Positions 17,803-26,511 of a stretch of 64,000 bases of DNA are shown one piece after another (the stretch's first letter is position 1; the number at the start of each line of letters is the position of its first letter). This stretch comes from Amycolatopsis nigrescens CSC17Ta-90 (lineage in GTDB: Bacteria > Actinomycetota > Actinomycetes > Mycobacteriales > Pseudonocardiaceae). The notes under the pieces are model-generated. The model had not been told where the DNA came from and searched no databases. It saw only the letters and a list, made by a program, of their open reading frames with translations. The position numbers and the translations under genes were made by a program. Where the stretch lies: NCBI RefSeq assembly GCF_000384315.1, contig NZ_ARVW01000001.1:815746-879745 (forward strand). The letters run 5' to 3'.

Positions 17803-18009
17803 GTGGCAGCTAAAGACGAATGGTCGATCAGCTGCCGGGACCTGGCCGGCAGGCGCAGAGACCTGACCGTGTTCGTGAGCAGTGACCGGGTGGTGATCGT
17901 CGCGCCGCCGGGCGAAGCCGCGGTGCTCGCACCTCTTGATGTCGGCAGACTCCGCGCGGCGTTACGCGATGCCGTGGTCTCCGTCGCGACTCCGGTCGGG
18001 GAAGAGTGA
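17803..18009 (+). CDS. Small conserved-type protein of unknown function
   Basis: 68 residues from GTG 17803, with GGAGG about 8 nt upstream. Compact sequence: WSISCRDLAGRRRDLTVFVS, then RVVIVAPPGEAAVLAPLDVG and a C-terminal helix. No signal peptide or membrane segment. The alternating hydrophobic pattern suggests a small beta-rich fold. It precedes the acyl-CoA reductase gene by 86 bp but a regulatory repeat lies between them, so a shared transcript is uncertain. Confidence 0.6.
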   Translation: MAAKDEWSISCRDLAGRRRDLTVFVSSDRVVIVAPPGEAAVLAPLDVGRLRAALRDAVVSVATPVGEE

Positions 18010-18022
18010 CCCGACTACCTTT

Positions 18023-18071
18023 CCTACTCATCAGTAGGTATGGTCGGCGGTGACCTAGGAGGACCTAGGAG
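18023..18071. promoter_or_regulatory. Inverted repeat plus perfect 10-bp tandem repeat before the acyl-CoA reductase
   Basis: CCTACT-CATC-AGTAGG (18023-18038) is a perfect inverted repeat. Twenty bases later GACCTAGGAG occurs twice in tandem (18052-18061 and 18062-18071), each copy containing the CCTAGG palindrome. The arrangement suggests an operator followed by a duplicated leader element 25 bp before ATG 18096. Confidence 0.4.
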
Positions 18072-18095
18072 CGCTTCCGGCAGAAGGTGTCCACG

Positions 18096-20090
18096 ATGAC
18101 CAGCTACTTCGTAACGGGTGCGACCGGATTCATCGGGAGGCGGCTGACCGCGCGACTGCTGACCAGGCCCGGCACGGAGACCGTGTACGCGCTGGTCCGC
18201 GAGACTTCGCGCGGACGGCTGGCCGAACTGACCGGATCGTGGCCGGGCAGCGAACGCCTGGTCCCGGTCACCGGCGACCTGACCGAACCTGCCCTTGGCA
18301 TCGACACCGACGCGCTCGGGCCCGTCGACCACGTGCTGCACCTCGGCGCGATCTACGACTTCACCGCCACCGATGCCGCGAACCAGGCGGCGAACGTGGA
18401 GGGCACCCGCAACGTGATCGCCTTCGCGGCGGCGGCCGGGGCCGGCTGGCTGCACCACGTTTCGTCGATCGCGGTGGCAGGGGACTACGCGGGCCGGTAC
18501 ACCGAAAGCGACTTCGACCTCGGCCAGAACTTCGGCTCTCCCTACCACGCCACCAAGTTCGCCGCCGAAAAGCTGGTGCGCGAACAGACTTCAGTGCCCT
18601 TCAAGGTGTACCGCCCATCCGCCGTGGTCGGCGATTCGCGCACCGGGGAGATGGACAAGATCGACGGGCCGTACTACTTTCTGCCCGCGATATCCCGGCT
18701 CTCCGCACTGCCTTCACGGCTGCCGCTGGCCGGTCCCGATCTCGGTGCCACCAACCTGGTTCCCGTCGACTACGTAGTCGATGCCATCGAGCACCTGATG
18801 CACACCGAAGCACCTTCCGGCAGTACCTACCACCTCGCGTCGCCACGCCCCCAACCGCTGAACGAGGTGTACAACGCCTTCGCTCGGGTCGCCGGGGCAC
18901 CAACGATCGGCGCGACCGTGCCGGCCCGCGCGTCCGCCCTGCTGCGCAGCGCGGCCAGGCGGGTGGCCAGGGCCACCGCGGCCGGCATCGACCGGCTTCC
19001 CGGTGGTCGGTCCGCCCGGGAAGCCGTGTTGGCCGAACTCGGCATCCCCTTGCAGGTACTGCCGCACCTGAGCCTCGACGTCGAGTTCGACACCGAGGCC
19101 ACCGCTGCCGCACTCACCGGGACCGGTGTCGAACTGCCCGAACTGCGGGACTACGCCGGCCCGATCTACCGGTACTGGCTGGAGCACCTCGACGCCGACC
19201 GCGCGCGACGCCGCAGGCATGGTGATCCCCTGCGCGAGCGGACCGTACTGATCACCGGCGCCTCCTCCGGCATCGGCGAGGCAACCGCTTTGCAGGTAGC
19301 CAGGCACGGGGCGACCGTCCTCCTGGTCGCGCGCCGCGCCGAAGAACTGGAGCGGGTGCGCGCGCAGATCGTCACCGGCGGCGGCAAGGCGTCCGCATAC
19401 TCCTGCGATCTCACCGACGGCGACGCGGTGGACGCACTGATCAAGGACGTGCTCGCCGAACACGGCGGGGTGGACATGCTGGTGAACAACGCCGGCCGGT
19501 CGATCCGCCGCTCGGTGCGGCTGTCCACCGAGCGTTTCCACGACTTCGAACGCACCATGGCGATCAACTACTTCGGGCCGGTCCGGCTGATCCTCGGCCT
19601 GCTGCCGACGATGACCGAGCGCCGGTTCGGGCATGTCGTGAACGTGACCACCCAGGGCCTGCAAACCGACACTCCGCGCTTTGCCGCCTACCTGGCGTCC
19701 AAGGCCGCGCTGGAAGAGTTCGGGCTGGCCGCCGGCCGGGAGACGCTGTCCGACGGGATCACCTTCAGCTCGGTCCGGATGCCGCTGGTGCGGACCGACA
19801 TGATCGCGCCGACCGGGCTGTACAAGGCCTTCCCGGCGAGCAGTCCGGAGAAGGCCGCCAAACTGGTGGTCAAAGCGCTGGTGCAGCGGCCGCAGATCGT
19901 CAACCGGCCGGAAGGCGTGGCCGCCGAGCTGGCGACACTGACCATGCCCCGGCTGTCCCGCCTCGCCGCCCACCTCGCCTACCGCGCGGTGCCGGAATCC
20001 GCCCCGGAGGCGAGGAAACAGCCCAGGCAGGCGCCACTGGCGTCGGTAGCCGGTGCGCTCACCCGGCTGATCTGGCGCCGCCGGGCCTAA
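18096..20090 (+). CDS. Two-domain SDR protein, AcrA1-like fatty acyl-CoA reductase
   Basis: 664 residues with two Rossmann domains. N-terminal extended SDR/NAD_binding_4 domain: FVTGATGFIGRRL at residue 4 onward and the active YxxxK in YHATKFAAEKL near 150. C-terminal classical SDR: TGASSGIGEATA near 385, NNAG, and YLASKAALEEF near 530. The same fusion and length are seen in mycobacterial AcrA1 (Rv3391) and related acyl-CoA reductases, in which the first domain makes an aldehyde or alcohol from acyl-CoA. I chose ATG 18096 over GTG 18087 because AAGG lies 8 nt ahead. Substrate chain length is not readable. Confidence 0.85.
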   Translation: MTSYFVTGATGFIGRRLTARLLTRPGTETVYALVRETSRGRLAELTGSWPGSERLVPVTGDLTEPALGIDTDALGPVDHVLHLGAIYDFTATDAANQAANVEGTRNVIAFAAAAGAGWLHHVSSIAVAGDYAGRYTESDFDLGQNFGSPYHATKFAAEKLVREQTSVPFKVYRPSAVVGDSRTGEMDKIDGPYYFLPAISRLSALPSRLPLAGPDLGATNLVPVDYVVDAIEHLMHTEAPSGSTYHLASPRPQPLNEVYNAFARVAGAPTIGATVPARASALLRSAARRVARATAAGIDRLPGGRSAREAVLAELGIPLQVLPHLSLDVEFDTEATAAALTGTGVELPELRDYAGPIYRYWLEHLDADRARRRRHGDPLRERTVLITGASSGIGEATALQVARHGATVLLVARRAEELERVRAQIVTGGGKASAYSCDLTDGDAVDALIKDVLAEHGGVDMLVNNAGRSIRRSVRLSTERFHDFERTMAINYFGPVRLILGLLPTMTERRFGHVVNVTTQGLQTDTPRFAAYLASKAALEEFGLAAGRETLSDGITFSSVRMPLVRTDMIAPTGLYKAFPASSPEKAAKLVVKALVQRPQIVNRPEGVAAELATLTMPRLSRLAAHLAYRAVPESAPEARKQPRQAPLASVAGALTRLIWRRRA

Positions 20091-20126
20091 GTCAAGGCGC
20101 CCACCCCGATCGGTACCGTGCCGGAC

Positions 20127-21899
20127 ATGACCGCGTTGCAGGAGAACGTCCATCCCCGTCCTCAGCTGGTCCGTGCCGACTGGGTCGACCTGTGCGGGCA
20201 GTGGGAATTCGCTTTCGACGACGAGGATCGCGGGCTCGGCGAGCACTGGTACCGCGACTCCGGAGTCTTCGACCAGACCATCACGCTGCCCTACCCGCCG
20301 GAGTCCGAGCTGTCCGGGATCCACTCCACGGATCTGCACCCGATCGTGTGGTACCGGCTGGCGATCCGCACACCGTCCGCCGCGTCGGACGAACGGGTGC
20401 TGCTGCATTTCGGAGCGGTGGACTACGCGGCCACCGTCTGGCTCAACGGAATCCTCGTCGGTTCCCACGAAGGCGGGCACACTCCGTTCCAGTTGGACCT
20501 GACCGGAGCGATCGACCCCCTCTCCGACACCCAGTCGCTGGTGGTGCGCGCCGAAGACCCCGTCGGTGACGGCACCCAGCCGCGTGGCAAACAGGACTGG
20601 CGGTCCGAGCCGCACGACATCTGGTACCACCGGACGACCGGGATCTGGCAGCCGGTCTGGCTGGAGGTGGTGCCGGAACTGCACCTGACCGAACTCCACT
20701 GGACGCCCAGCGTCGCCAACGCTTCGGTCACCTGCTCGGGTGAGCTGTCCGCGGATCCCGGCGCGGCCGAGCACCTCCGGGTGGTACTGCGGCTCGGCGA
20801 GGAGATCCTTGCCGAGCACACCGTCCGGCTGGACCGGCGGCGCTTCCGGTTCGATCTGGCCATTCCGGCGGCCCGGCACGGCCAGGATCGGTTCCGGCTG
20901 CTGTGGTCGCCGGAGCAACCCGTGCTGATCGACGCCACCGCGGAACTGGGCGAGTCCGACATCGTGCACAGCTACTTCGGCCTGCGCGACGTCGGCACCG
21001 CGGACGGACGTTTTCTGCTCAACCACACTCCTTACTACCTCCGGATGGTTCTTCAACAGGGCTACTGGCCACAATCCCACCTCGCCGCACCGGACGGCGA
21101 TGCGTTGCGCCGCGAAGTCGAGCTGATCAAGGAGCTCGGCTTCAATGGCGTCCGGGTGCACCAGAAGGCCGAAGACCCACGTTTCCTCTACTGGTGCGAC
21201 CGGCTCGGACTGCTTGTCTGGGGTGAAACTGCGAACGCCTACGAGTTCGGCCCTTCGGCCGTGCAACGACTTACCCGCGAGTGGCTCGAAATCCTGCATC
21301 GGGATCGCAGCCACCCCAGTGTGATCGCCTGGGTTCCGCTGAACGAGAGCTGGGGCGTGCCCGACATCTCCGCCGCTCCAGAGCAGGCACACTTCGTGTC
21401 TTCACTGTACCACCTGACCAAGAGCATCGACCCGAGCCGACCGGTGATATCCAATGATGGTTGGGAGACAAGGGAAGCGGACATCTACGGGGTGCACGAC
21501 TACACCGGTCATGGCGCAGTGCTGCGGGAGCGCTACGGGTCCCCGGAGTCGATTCGGCGGATGTTGGGTGCTGGACGCCCCGGCGGCAGGCGGGTGCTGC
21601 TCGGGAAAGCCGACCTCGACGTACCGGTGATGCTGACCGAGTTCGGCGGCTTGTCCTTCGCTCCCATCGAGGGTGAGAAGTGGTTCGGATATTCCACTGT
21701 GGACGACTCCGACGAACTGGTGAAACTGTTGGGAGAGTTGGTTTCCGCCGTGCTCGAGTCACCTGGGTTGGCCGGTTTCTGCTATACGCAGCTGACCGAT
21801 ACCGAGCAGGAAACCAACGGGCTCTTGACTTCTTCGCGGGAGTTCAAAGTTTCCAGCACCGCACTGAAGGAAATATTCACTGGGACACAAGGAGTTTGA
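20127..21899 (+). CDS. Glycoside hydrolase family 2 enzyme
   Basis: 590 residues, cytosolic (no signal peptide). The sugar-binding jelly-roll is followed by an Ig-like domain and the TIM barrel from about residue 285. The acid/base Glu is in VPLNESWGVPD (about 403) and the nucleophile Glu in MLTEFGGLSF (about 504). Substrate class is beta-galactoside, mannoside or glucuronide; the sequence does not decide. Start ATG 20127 is close to a GTG at 20118 and either is possible. The gene sits 36 bp after the acyl-CoA reductase on the same strand but a functional tie is not obvious. Confidence 0.9.
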   Translation: MTALQENVHPRPQLVRADWVDLCGQWEFAFDDEDRGLGEHWYRDSGVFDQTITLPYPPESELSGIHSTDLHPIVWYRLAIRTPSAASDERVLLHFGAVDYAATVWLNGILVGSHEGGHTPFQLDLTGAIDPLSDTQSLVVRAEDPVGDGTQPRGKQDWRSEPHDIWYHRTTGIWQPVWLEVVPELHLTELHWTPSVANASVTCSGELSADPGAAEHLRVVLRLGEEILAEHTVRLDRRRFRFDLAIPAARHGQDRFRLLWSPEQPVLIDATAELGESDIVHSYFGLRDVGTADGRFLLNHTPYYLRMVLQQGYWPQSHLAAPDGDALRREVELIKELGFNGVRVHQKAEDPRFLYWCDRLGLLVWGETANAYEFGPSAVQRLTREWLEILHRDRSHPSVIAWVPLNESWGVPDISAAPEQAHFVSSLYHLTKSIDPSRPVISNDGWETREADIYGVHDYTGHGAVLRERYGSPESIRRMLGAGRPGGRRVLLGKADLDVPVMLTEFGGLSFAPIEGEKWFGYSTVDDSDELVKLLGELVSAVLESPGLAGFCYTQLTDTEQETNGLLTSSREFKVSSTALKEIFTGTQGV

Positions 21900-21971
21900 G
21901 GCACCAACTCCTCTTGAATCCACTTGGCGGACACTACCGTGGATACCGAGTCGCGGTTTTTTGTCAGTGGT

Positions 21972-21990
21972 TGTCGCTAGCTTGGCGACA
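21972..21990 (+). promoter_or_regulatory. TGTCGC-N7-GCGACA inverted repeat touching the HNH gene start
   Basis: Six-bp arms at 21972-21977 and 21985-21990; the right arm includes the A of ATG 21990. No Shine-Dalgarno sequence is present, so the transcript may be leaderless or the hairpin may cover the start. Confidence 0.35.
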
Positions 21991-23114
21991 TGGACAGGAA
22001 TCGCGCAACAGAGCTACTGAAAGAAATTCAGGTACTCGAGGGGCAGAAGTGCCGGGTGGAGGCGGCACAGCTCAAGCTCATCGCGGAGTTGAACGAAGTC
22101 GAGGATAGATCAAGAGGAGTGCCGGCAGAGCTGGCACTCGGCTTGTCGATCACGGAAAACGCCGCCATGAAACGGATCGCACTCGCGGAAGCGCTGGCCG
22201 CCAGGCTGCCGAAAACACTGACGGCCATGGAATCCGGGATGATCGACTCCTACAAGGCGACCAAGATCTTCGAAGCCACCACGGTGCTGACCGAACAGCG
22301 GGCGCGGGACGTCGATGCCATCATGGCCGATCGCCTTGCCGACAAGAACCCACCCGGGCTCAGGCGCGCGGTGAACCGGGTCATCGCACAGATCGACCCC
22401 GACGGCTACGCGGCCCGGGTACGAAAACGCCGCATCGGCCGCAAGCTCGAACTCGTCCATCGTGGAGAGGGCACCTCCTCACTCGTCATCGATGTACCGG
22501 TGGAGGTGGGCGCCGCCATGTATGTCAGGGCGGACCGTGATGCCCGCGCGCTCAAAACCAAGGACGAGCCCCGTACCCTCGACCAACTGCGCGCGGATGT
22601 GATCGCGGACCGCTGCCTCCGCGAAACCGGCACCCTGCACAACCCCAGGGCCGACGTGCATCTCTATGTCGACCTGACAACGCTGGCCGGCCTCAACGAC
22701 GACCCCGCCGAGGTCGCCGGGTACGGGCCGATCCCCGCCTGGCTGGCCAAGGAAATCGCCTTCGCCCGGCACTCGACCTGGCGCCGGGTGGTCACAGATC
22801 CTGTAACCGGACTTCCGGTCGACGTCGGCCGAAACTGTTACCACCCGCCTCCCGACTTGAGCAGATTCATCCGAGTGCGTGACCGCGAATGCCGGGAACC
22901 CGGCTGTCACCGCCTGGCTCAGGCGGACGAAATCGACCGCAACGGTCCCTGGGCGCACGGTGGCGGCACCAACGAGCTCAGTTTGGCCGGCTACTGCAAA
23001 CGCCACCACGAACTCAAGGATCTCCCTTACTGGACCCACACCATCGACGATGCGGGCGTGCTCACCATCACCACCCCGGCTGGCGCCACCTACACCAGCC
23101 CTCCCTGGTCGTGA
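21990..23114 (+). CDS. DUF222 / HNH-type protein (13E12-repeat-like), catalytic His replaced
   Basis: 374 residues. An N-terminal coiled-coil segment, a DUF222 region (about 40-260) and an HNH-like C-terminus with CREPGCHRLAQADEIDRNGPW and later YCKRHHELKD. The two-Cys zinc knuckle and the final HH are present, but the usual D-H before the Pro-Trp is D-R here, so the general-base His is missing. GC is clearly lower than in neighbouring genes, and this family is multi-copy and mobile-like in actinobacteria. It may have lost nuclease activity. Confidence 0.85.
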   Translation: MDRNRATELLKEIQVLEGQKCRVEAAQLKLIAELNEVEDRSRGVPAELALGLSITENAAMKRIALAEALAARLPKTLTAMESGMIDSYKATKIFEATTVLTEQRARDVDAIMADRLADKNPPGLRRAVNRVIAQIDPDGYAARVRKRRIGRKLELVHRGEGTSSLVIDVPVEVGAAMYVRADRDARALKTKDEPRTLDQLRADVIADRCLRETGTLHNPRADVHLYVDLTTLAGLNDDPAEVAGYGPIPAWLAKEIAFARHSTWRRVVTDPVTGLPVDVGRNCYHPPPDLSRFIRVRDRECREPGCHRLAQADEIDRNGPWAHGGGTNELSLAGYCKRHHELKDLPYWTHTIDDAGVLTITTPAGATYTSPPWS

Positions 23115-23492
23115 ACATGAGCCGCCAGCCCGGCGATCGTCTACCTGCACGATCCAAGCGGTTGATCAGACGAGGGACCGCTGTCCCACAACCGCGGGAA
23201 GCAAGTTCTGCCAGTCATCCCGGAAAGGCGAGGTGGGTATCCAAATGACCTGACGAAAGGACTCTCGATGCGCATCCGCACCGCTCTGCTCGCCACCGCA
23301 CGTCACGGAAATCGAAGAGTCATCTGCCTTCCGGCCACACAACCGGACTTACTCCTCCGTGACCGTGTTCAGGGACGGGAACTGCGGCGGAGACGCCTAC
23401 TACGCTCTGAGAGCAGGCGGGCGCATCCGAACGACTACTGATGAAGTCGGTGGTCTTCTCCTGACGAGGCTGCGTGGCGCTACTGTGCCCGG
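23115..23492 (+). pseudogene. Gap with a probable frameshifted small secreted protein (23268-23441)
   Basis: AAAGGA sits 7 nt before ATG 23268, and the first residues MRIRTALLATA look like the start of a signal peptide, but the frame then turns into Arg-rich sequence and stops at 23441 (57 residues). In the adjacent frame a coding-like stretch with GC-rich third positions runs on: YSSVTVFRDGNCGG, then DAYYALRAGG, open until the ATG of the next gene. This pattern suggests a deletion between signal peptide and mature part. The remaining 23115-23267 holds nothing I recognise. Confidence 0.4.
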
Positions 23493-24110
23493 ATGAGTCC
23501 CCACACCAGAGTGGCTGAGTTCTGGTTCGACCCCGTCTGCCCGTATACCTGGATCACCTCGCGGTGGATGATCGAGGTGACCAGGGTACGGCCAGTGGCG
23601 TTGCGCTGGCGGGTGATGAGCCTGTCCGTGCTCAACGAAGGACTTGACGAAAATCCGGAGGGTGAATGGGGCGACTACATGTGGGCGCCGGTGCGGGTCT
23701 GCGCGGCGGTTGAACAACGGTACGGATCCGAAGCGCTCGGACGGCTGTACACCGCGCTCGGCAGCCGCTTCCACCTTCAAGGCGAGTGGGATGCTCTGGA
23801 AGCATCGCTCTCCGATGCGGGCTTACCCGTGGAACTGGCCGACGCGTCCTTGTCCACCGACTACGACCAAGCAGTGCGCTCGTCGCACAACGAAGCCATG
23901 TCGCTTGTCGGACAGGATGTCGGCACGCCGGTAATCGCGGTTCCCGGGCCGAACGGGACCCGGATCGCGTTCTTCGGGCCAGTGGTGTCCCCTGCCCCGC
24001 GCGGCGACCTTGCCGCGCAGTTGTGGGATGGGGTTCTGATGGTGGCCGGCGTGCCGGGCTTTTACGAACTCAAACGCAGCCGCACCCAGGAGCCGGACTT
24101 CGGGGTCTAA
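23493..24110 (+). CDS. DsbA-fold protein, Rv2466c (mycothiol nitroreductase)-like
   Basis: 205 residues, thioredoxin fold with helical insert. It follows M. tuberculosis Rv2466c closely: FWFDPVCPYTWITSRWM at the active site, PVRVCAAVEQRYG, LYTALGSR, then DVGTPVIAVPG (cis-Pro loop) and FFGPVVSPAPRGD near the C-terminus. In Rv2466c the motif is CPWC; here it is CPYT, so only the nucleophilic Cys remains. Likely mycothiol-linked redox chemistry with a monothiol mechanism. The stop overlaps the convergent aldehyde dehydrogenase stop by 4 bp. Confidence 0.88.
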   Translation: MSPHTRVAEFWFDPVCPYTWITSRWMIEVTRVRPVALRWRVMSLSVLNEGLDENPEGEWGDYMWAPVRVCAAVEQRYGSEALGRLYTALGSRFHLQGEWDALEASLSDAGLPVELADASLSTDYDQAVRSSHNEAMSLVGQDVGTPVIAVPGPNGTRIAFFGPVVSPAPRGDLAAQLWDGVLMVAGVPGFYELKRSRTQEPDFGV

Positions 24111-25678
24111 CGAATTCCCGCCATGCGCAGCACGGCGAGGGTCTTGGCTAGCACCTTTCCGTACACCCGGTACGGCACCCATCTCGGCGGGAACATGCCT
24201 ACGCGCTGCACCGCGACTGTCTGCGCCTCGGTGTACTTGAGGATTCCCTCCTCGCCATGACGTCTGCCTAAACCGGACTTTCCCATACCGCCCATCGGCG
24301 AATCCATGCTTCCGTACGCGGCAACGAACGCATCGTTCACGTTGACCGCGCCGGCGCGCAGCCGAGCCGCCAGCTGCCGGCCTCGGACCGTGTCGCGGGT
24401 GAACACACTCGCGTTGAGGCCGTACTCCCCCGCGTTCGCCTTGGCCAGGGCCTCTTCTTCGCCCGTCACCGGATACACCGAGACCACCGGACCGAAGGTC
24501 TCCTCAGTCGCGCATAGCATGCCATCGCGTACATCCGCGAGCACGGTCGGTGCGTAGCAGAACGGTCCCACATCAGGCCGGGCGAACCCACCTGCCAGCA
24601 CTGTGGCGCCCTTCGCCTTCGCATCTTCGACGTGGTTGCTGACCGCTTCGAGTTGACGGGCCGAGGTCAGCGAGCCGACGTCGGCGTTGAAGTCGTATCT
24701 GTTTTCTTGGCGCAGTTCCTTGGTGTGCTTCAGTAACCGCCGCAGGAACTCGTCGTAGACGCTCTGGTCCACATACAGCCGTTCGGTGCACATGCAGACC
24801 TGGCCGGAGTTGGCGAAACAGGCAGGCACCGCCGATTTCGCTGCCCGGTCCAGATCCGCGTCGTCCAGCACGATCATCACGTTCTTGCCGCCCAGCTCCA
24901 GTGAGCAGCCGACCAGTCGCGCACCGGCTCGCTGCGCCACGTCGCGCCCGGTTCTGGTCGAGCCGGTGAAGCCCACGTAGTCCGCCTGTTCGACCACTGC
25001 GGTGCCCACCACTGGCCCTTCGCCCAGGACCGGCTGCAGCAGGCCTTCCGGCAAACCGGCCTCGTAGAGCAGCTCGACGCCGTAGAGTGGGCTCAGAGCG
25101 GTCTGGGTGTCCGGCTTCAGCACCACCCCGTTGCCTGCCAGCAGGGCCGGCAGGGTATCCGAGATCCCGAGGGCGAACGGGTAGTTCCACGGCGAGATTA
25201 CGCCCACCACGCCCTTGGGCTGGCGTAGTTCCGTGGTGCGCACCAGGCCGGGCAGCATGCCCTCGCGGCGCTTCGGCTGCAGCGCCTTCGCGCCTTTGCG
25301 CAGGTAGTAGCCCGCGGTCAGCGCCGGTTCCAGTGACTCCTCGAACGCGTGCCGCCGTGCCTTGCCGGTCTCCACCTGGATGAGGTCCAGCACGACGTCC
25401 TGACGTTCGAGGAGCAAGTTGTGGAAACGCCGCAGCACCCTGGCCCGCACGGGTACATCCGTTGCCGCCCAGGCGGTCTGTGCCTTGCGTGCGTGCTCGA
25501 CGGCTCGTGCCACATCGTCCGGTGTGGACCGGGGCAGGTCGACGTAGGGCTCACCGGTGAACACCGCGACCGTGGTGGCCACGGGCGCATCGGAGGCGAC
25601 CACCCGGGCGGTCAGCCGGTCCAGCAGGTCCGGGGTGATGCTCGCCGGGAGGCCACTGACCGGGTGGAGCCGGCTCAT
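24107..25678 (-). CDS. Aldehyde dehydrogenase, succinate-semialdehyde dehydrogenase-like
   Basis: 523 residues. Oxidises an aldehyde to the acid with NAD(P)+. Visible: VGVISPWNYPFALG (coenzyme site), FTGSTRTGRDVA, catalytic-base segment LELGGKN, and the Cys nucleophile in FANSGQVCMCTERLYV. ATG 25678 overlaps the TGA of the preceding SDR gene (ATGA), indicating translational coupling as the last gene of the 31.2-24.1 kb operon. The SSADH-2 subtype fits by length and the GVRTTELRQPKG-like segment. In this operon it could finish oxidation of an aldehyde formed from the substrate side chain, which is an inference. Confidence 0.9.
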   Translation of the reverse strand: MSRLHPVSGLPASITPDLLDRLTARVVASDAPVATTVAVFTGEPYVDLPRSTPDDVARAVEHARKAQTAWAATDVPVRARVLRRFHNLLLERQDVVLDLIQVETGKARRHAFEESLEPALTAGYYLRKGAKALQPKRREGMLPGLVRTTELRQPKGVVGVISPWNYPFALGISDTLPALLAGNGVVLKPDTQTALSPLYGVELLYEAGLPEGLLQPVLGEGPVVGTAVVEQADYVGFTGSTRTGRDVAQRAGARLVGCSLELGGKNVMIVLDDADLDRAAKSAVPACFANSGQVCMCTERLYVDQSVYDEFLRRLLKHTKELRQENRYDFNADVGSLTSARQLEAVSNHVEDAKAKGATVLAGGFARPDVGPFCYAPTVLADVRDGMLCATEETFGPVVSVYPVTGEEEALAKANAGEYGLNASVFTRDTVRGRQLAARLRAGAVNVNDAFVAAYGSMDSPMGGMGKSGLGRRHGEEGILKYTEAQTVAVQRVGMFPPRWVPYRVYGKVLAKTLAVLRMAGIR

Positions 25679-26511
25679 CAGGCCGACCTCGCCGCACGTT
25701 TCTCGTAGTCCGTGCGTTCCCCGGAATGGGCCGCCTGCAGCATCATGGTGTCCCCGCCGAGCCGCCGCATCGCCCATTCCGCCACCGCGCGCGGCAACAA
25801 CCGTGAAGAGCGATCCAGGACTGCGAGACGACGTGGCACATACACGTCGAACTTCGGTCGTTGCAAAGCACGCACGATCGCTTCGGCCACATCCTCCGGA
25901 CCGACCGAGCGCAGGACGGCAGGCAGGTCGGTCAGCCCGGCGGTGAGTTCGGTGCGCACCACGCCCGGCATCACGCAGGACACCTCGATGCCGGTGCCGC
26001 GCAGTTCCTGCCGCACGGACTCGGACAGGCCGACCACCGCGTGCTTGGTCGCGGAATAGGTCGCCCCGCCGGGCACCGGGATCTTGCCGGCGAAGGAGGC
26101 CAGGTTCACGATGTGCCCGCCACGCCCACGCATCCGGCGTGCGGCCTCCTTGGTGCCGTGGATGACGGCGCGCAGGTTGATGTCCAGCTGCCGAGCCGCG
26201 GTCGACTCGGACTCCTGCTCGAAGTCGCCCAGCGGCATGATCCCGGCGTTGTTCACCAGCACGTCGATCGGCCCGAGCTCGGCCTCGACCTGGTCCAGGA
26301 AAGCGGTGAACCCGGCGGTGTCGGTGACGTCCAGCGGCAGCGCGACCACCTCGCCCGGCAGTCCGGCGGCGGTCTCCGCGGCCAGGCCCGGATCCAGGTC
26401 ACCGATCACCACCTTCGCGTCCTCCGCGGCCAGCACGGCAGCAGTGGCCGCGCCGATCCCGCGCGCACCACCGGTGACGACCGCGACCTTGCCGCGAAGC
26501 GAGCGCTTCAC
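25678..26511 (-). CDS. Short-chain dehydrogenase/reductase
   Basis: 277 residues from GTG 26511, whose first bases overlap the acyl-CoA dehydrogenase stop (GTGA). Nucleotide-binding VVTGGARGIGAATA, NNAGIMPLGDF, and catalytic YSATKHAVVG with Ser in NLASFAGK upstream. The C-terminal about 60 residues (DVYVPRRLAVLDRSSRLLPR) form an extension seen in a subgroup of actinobacterial SDRs annotated as membrane-associated or retinol-DH-like. Tight coupling on both sides places it in the same pathway as its neighbours. Confidence 0.88.
   Translation of the reverse strand: MKRSLRGKVAVVTGGARGIGAATAAVLAAEDAKVVIGDLDPGLAAETAAGLPGEVVALPLDVTDTAGFTAFLDQVEAELGPIDVLVNNAGIMPLGDFEQESESTAARQLDINLRAVIHGTKEAARRMRGRGGHIVNLASFAGKIPVPGGATYSATKHAVVGLSESVRQELRGTGIEVSCVMPGVVRTELTAGLTDLPAVLRSVGPEDVAEAIVRALQRPKFDVYVPRRLAVLDRSSRLLPRAVAEWAMRRLGGDTMMLQAAHSGERTDYEKRAARSA

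Noticed and set aside
18714..21392. 892-codon open frame on minus across the acyl-CoA reductase and GH2 genes
   Set aside because: Spans two well-supported plus-strand genes and shows no domain; GC bias explains it.
20127..24110. Genomic island with integrase
   Set aside because: GC is lower around the HNH gene, but no integrase, tRNA attachment site or flanking repeats are visible.
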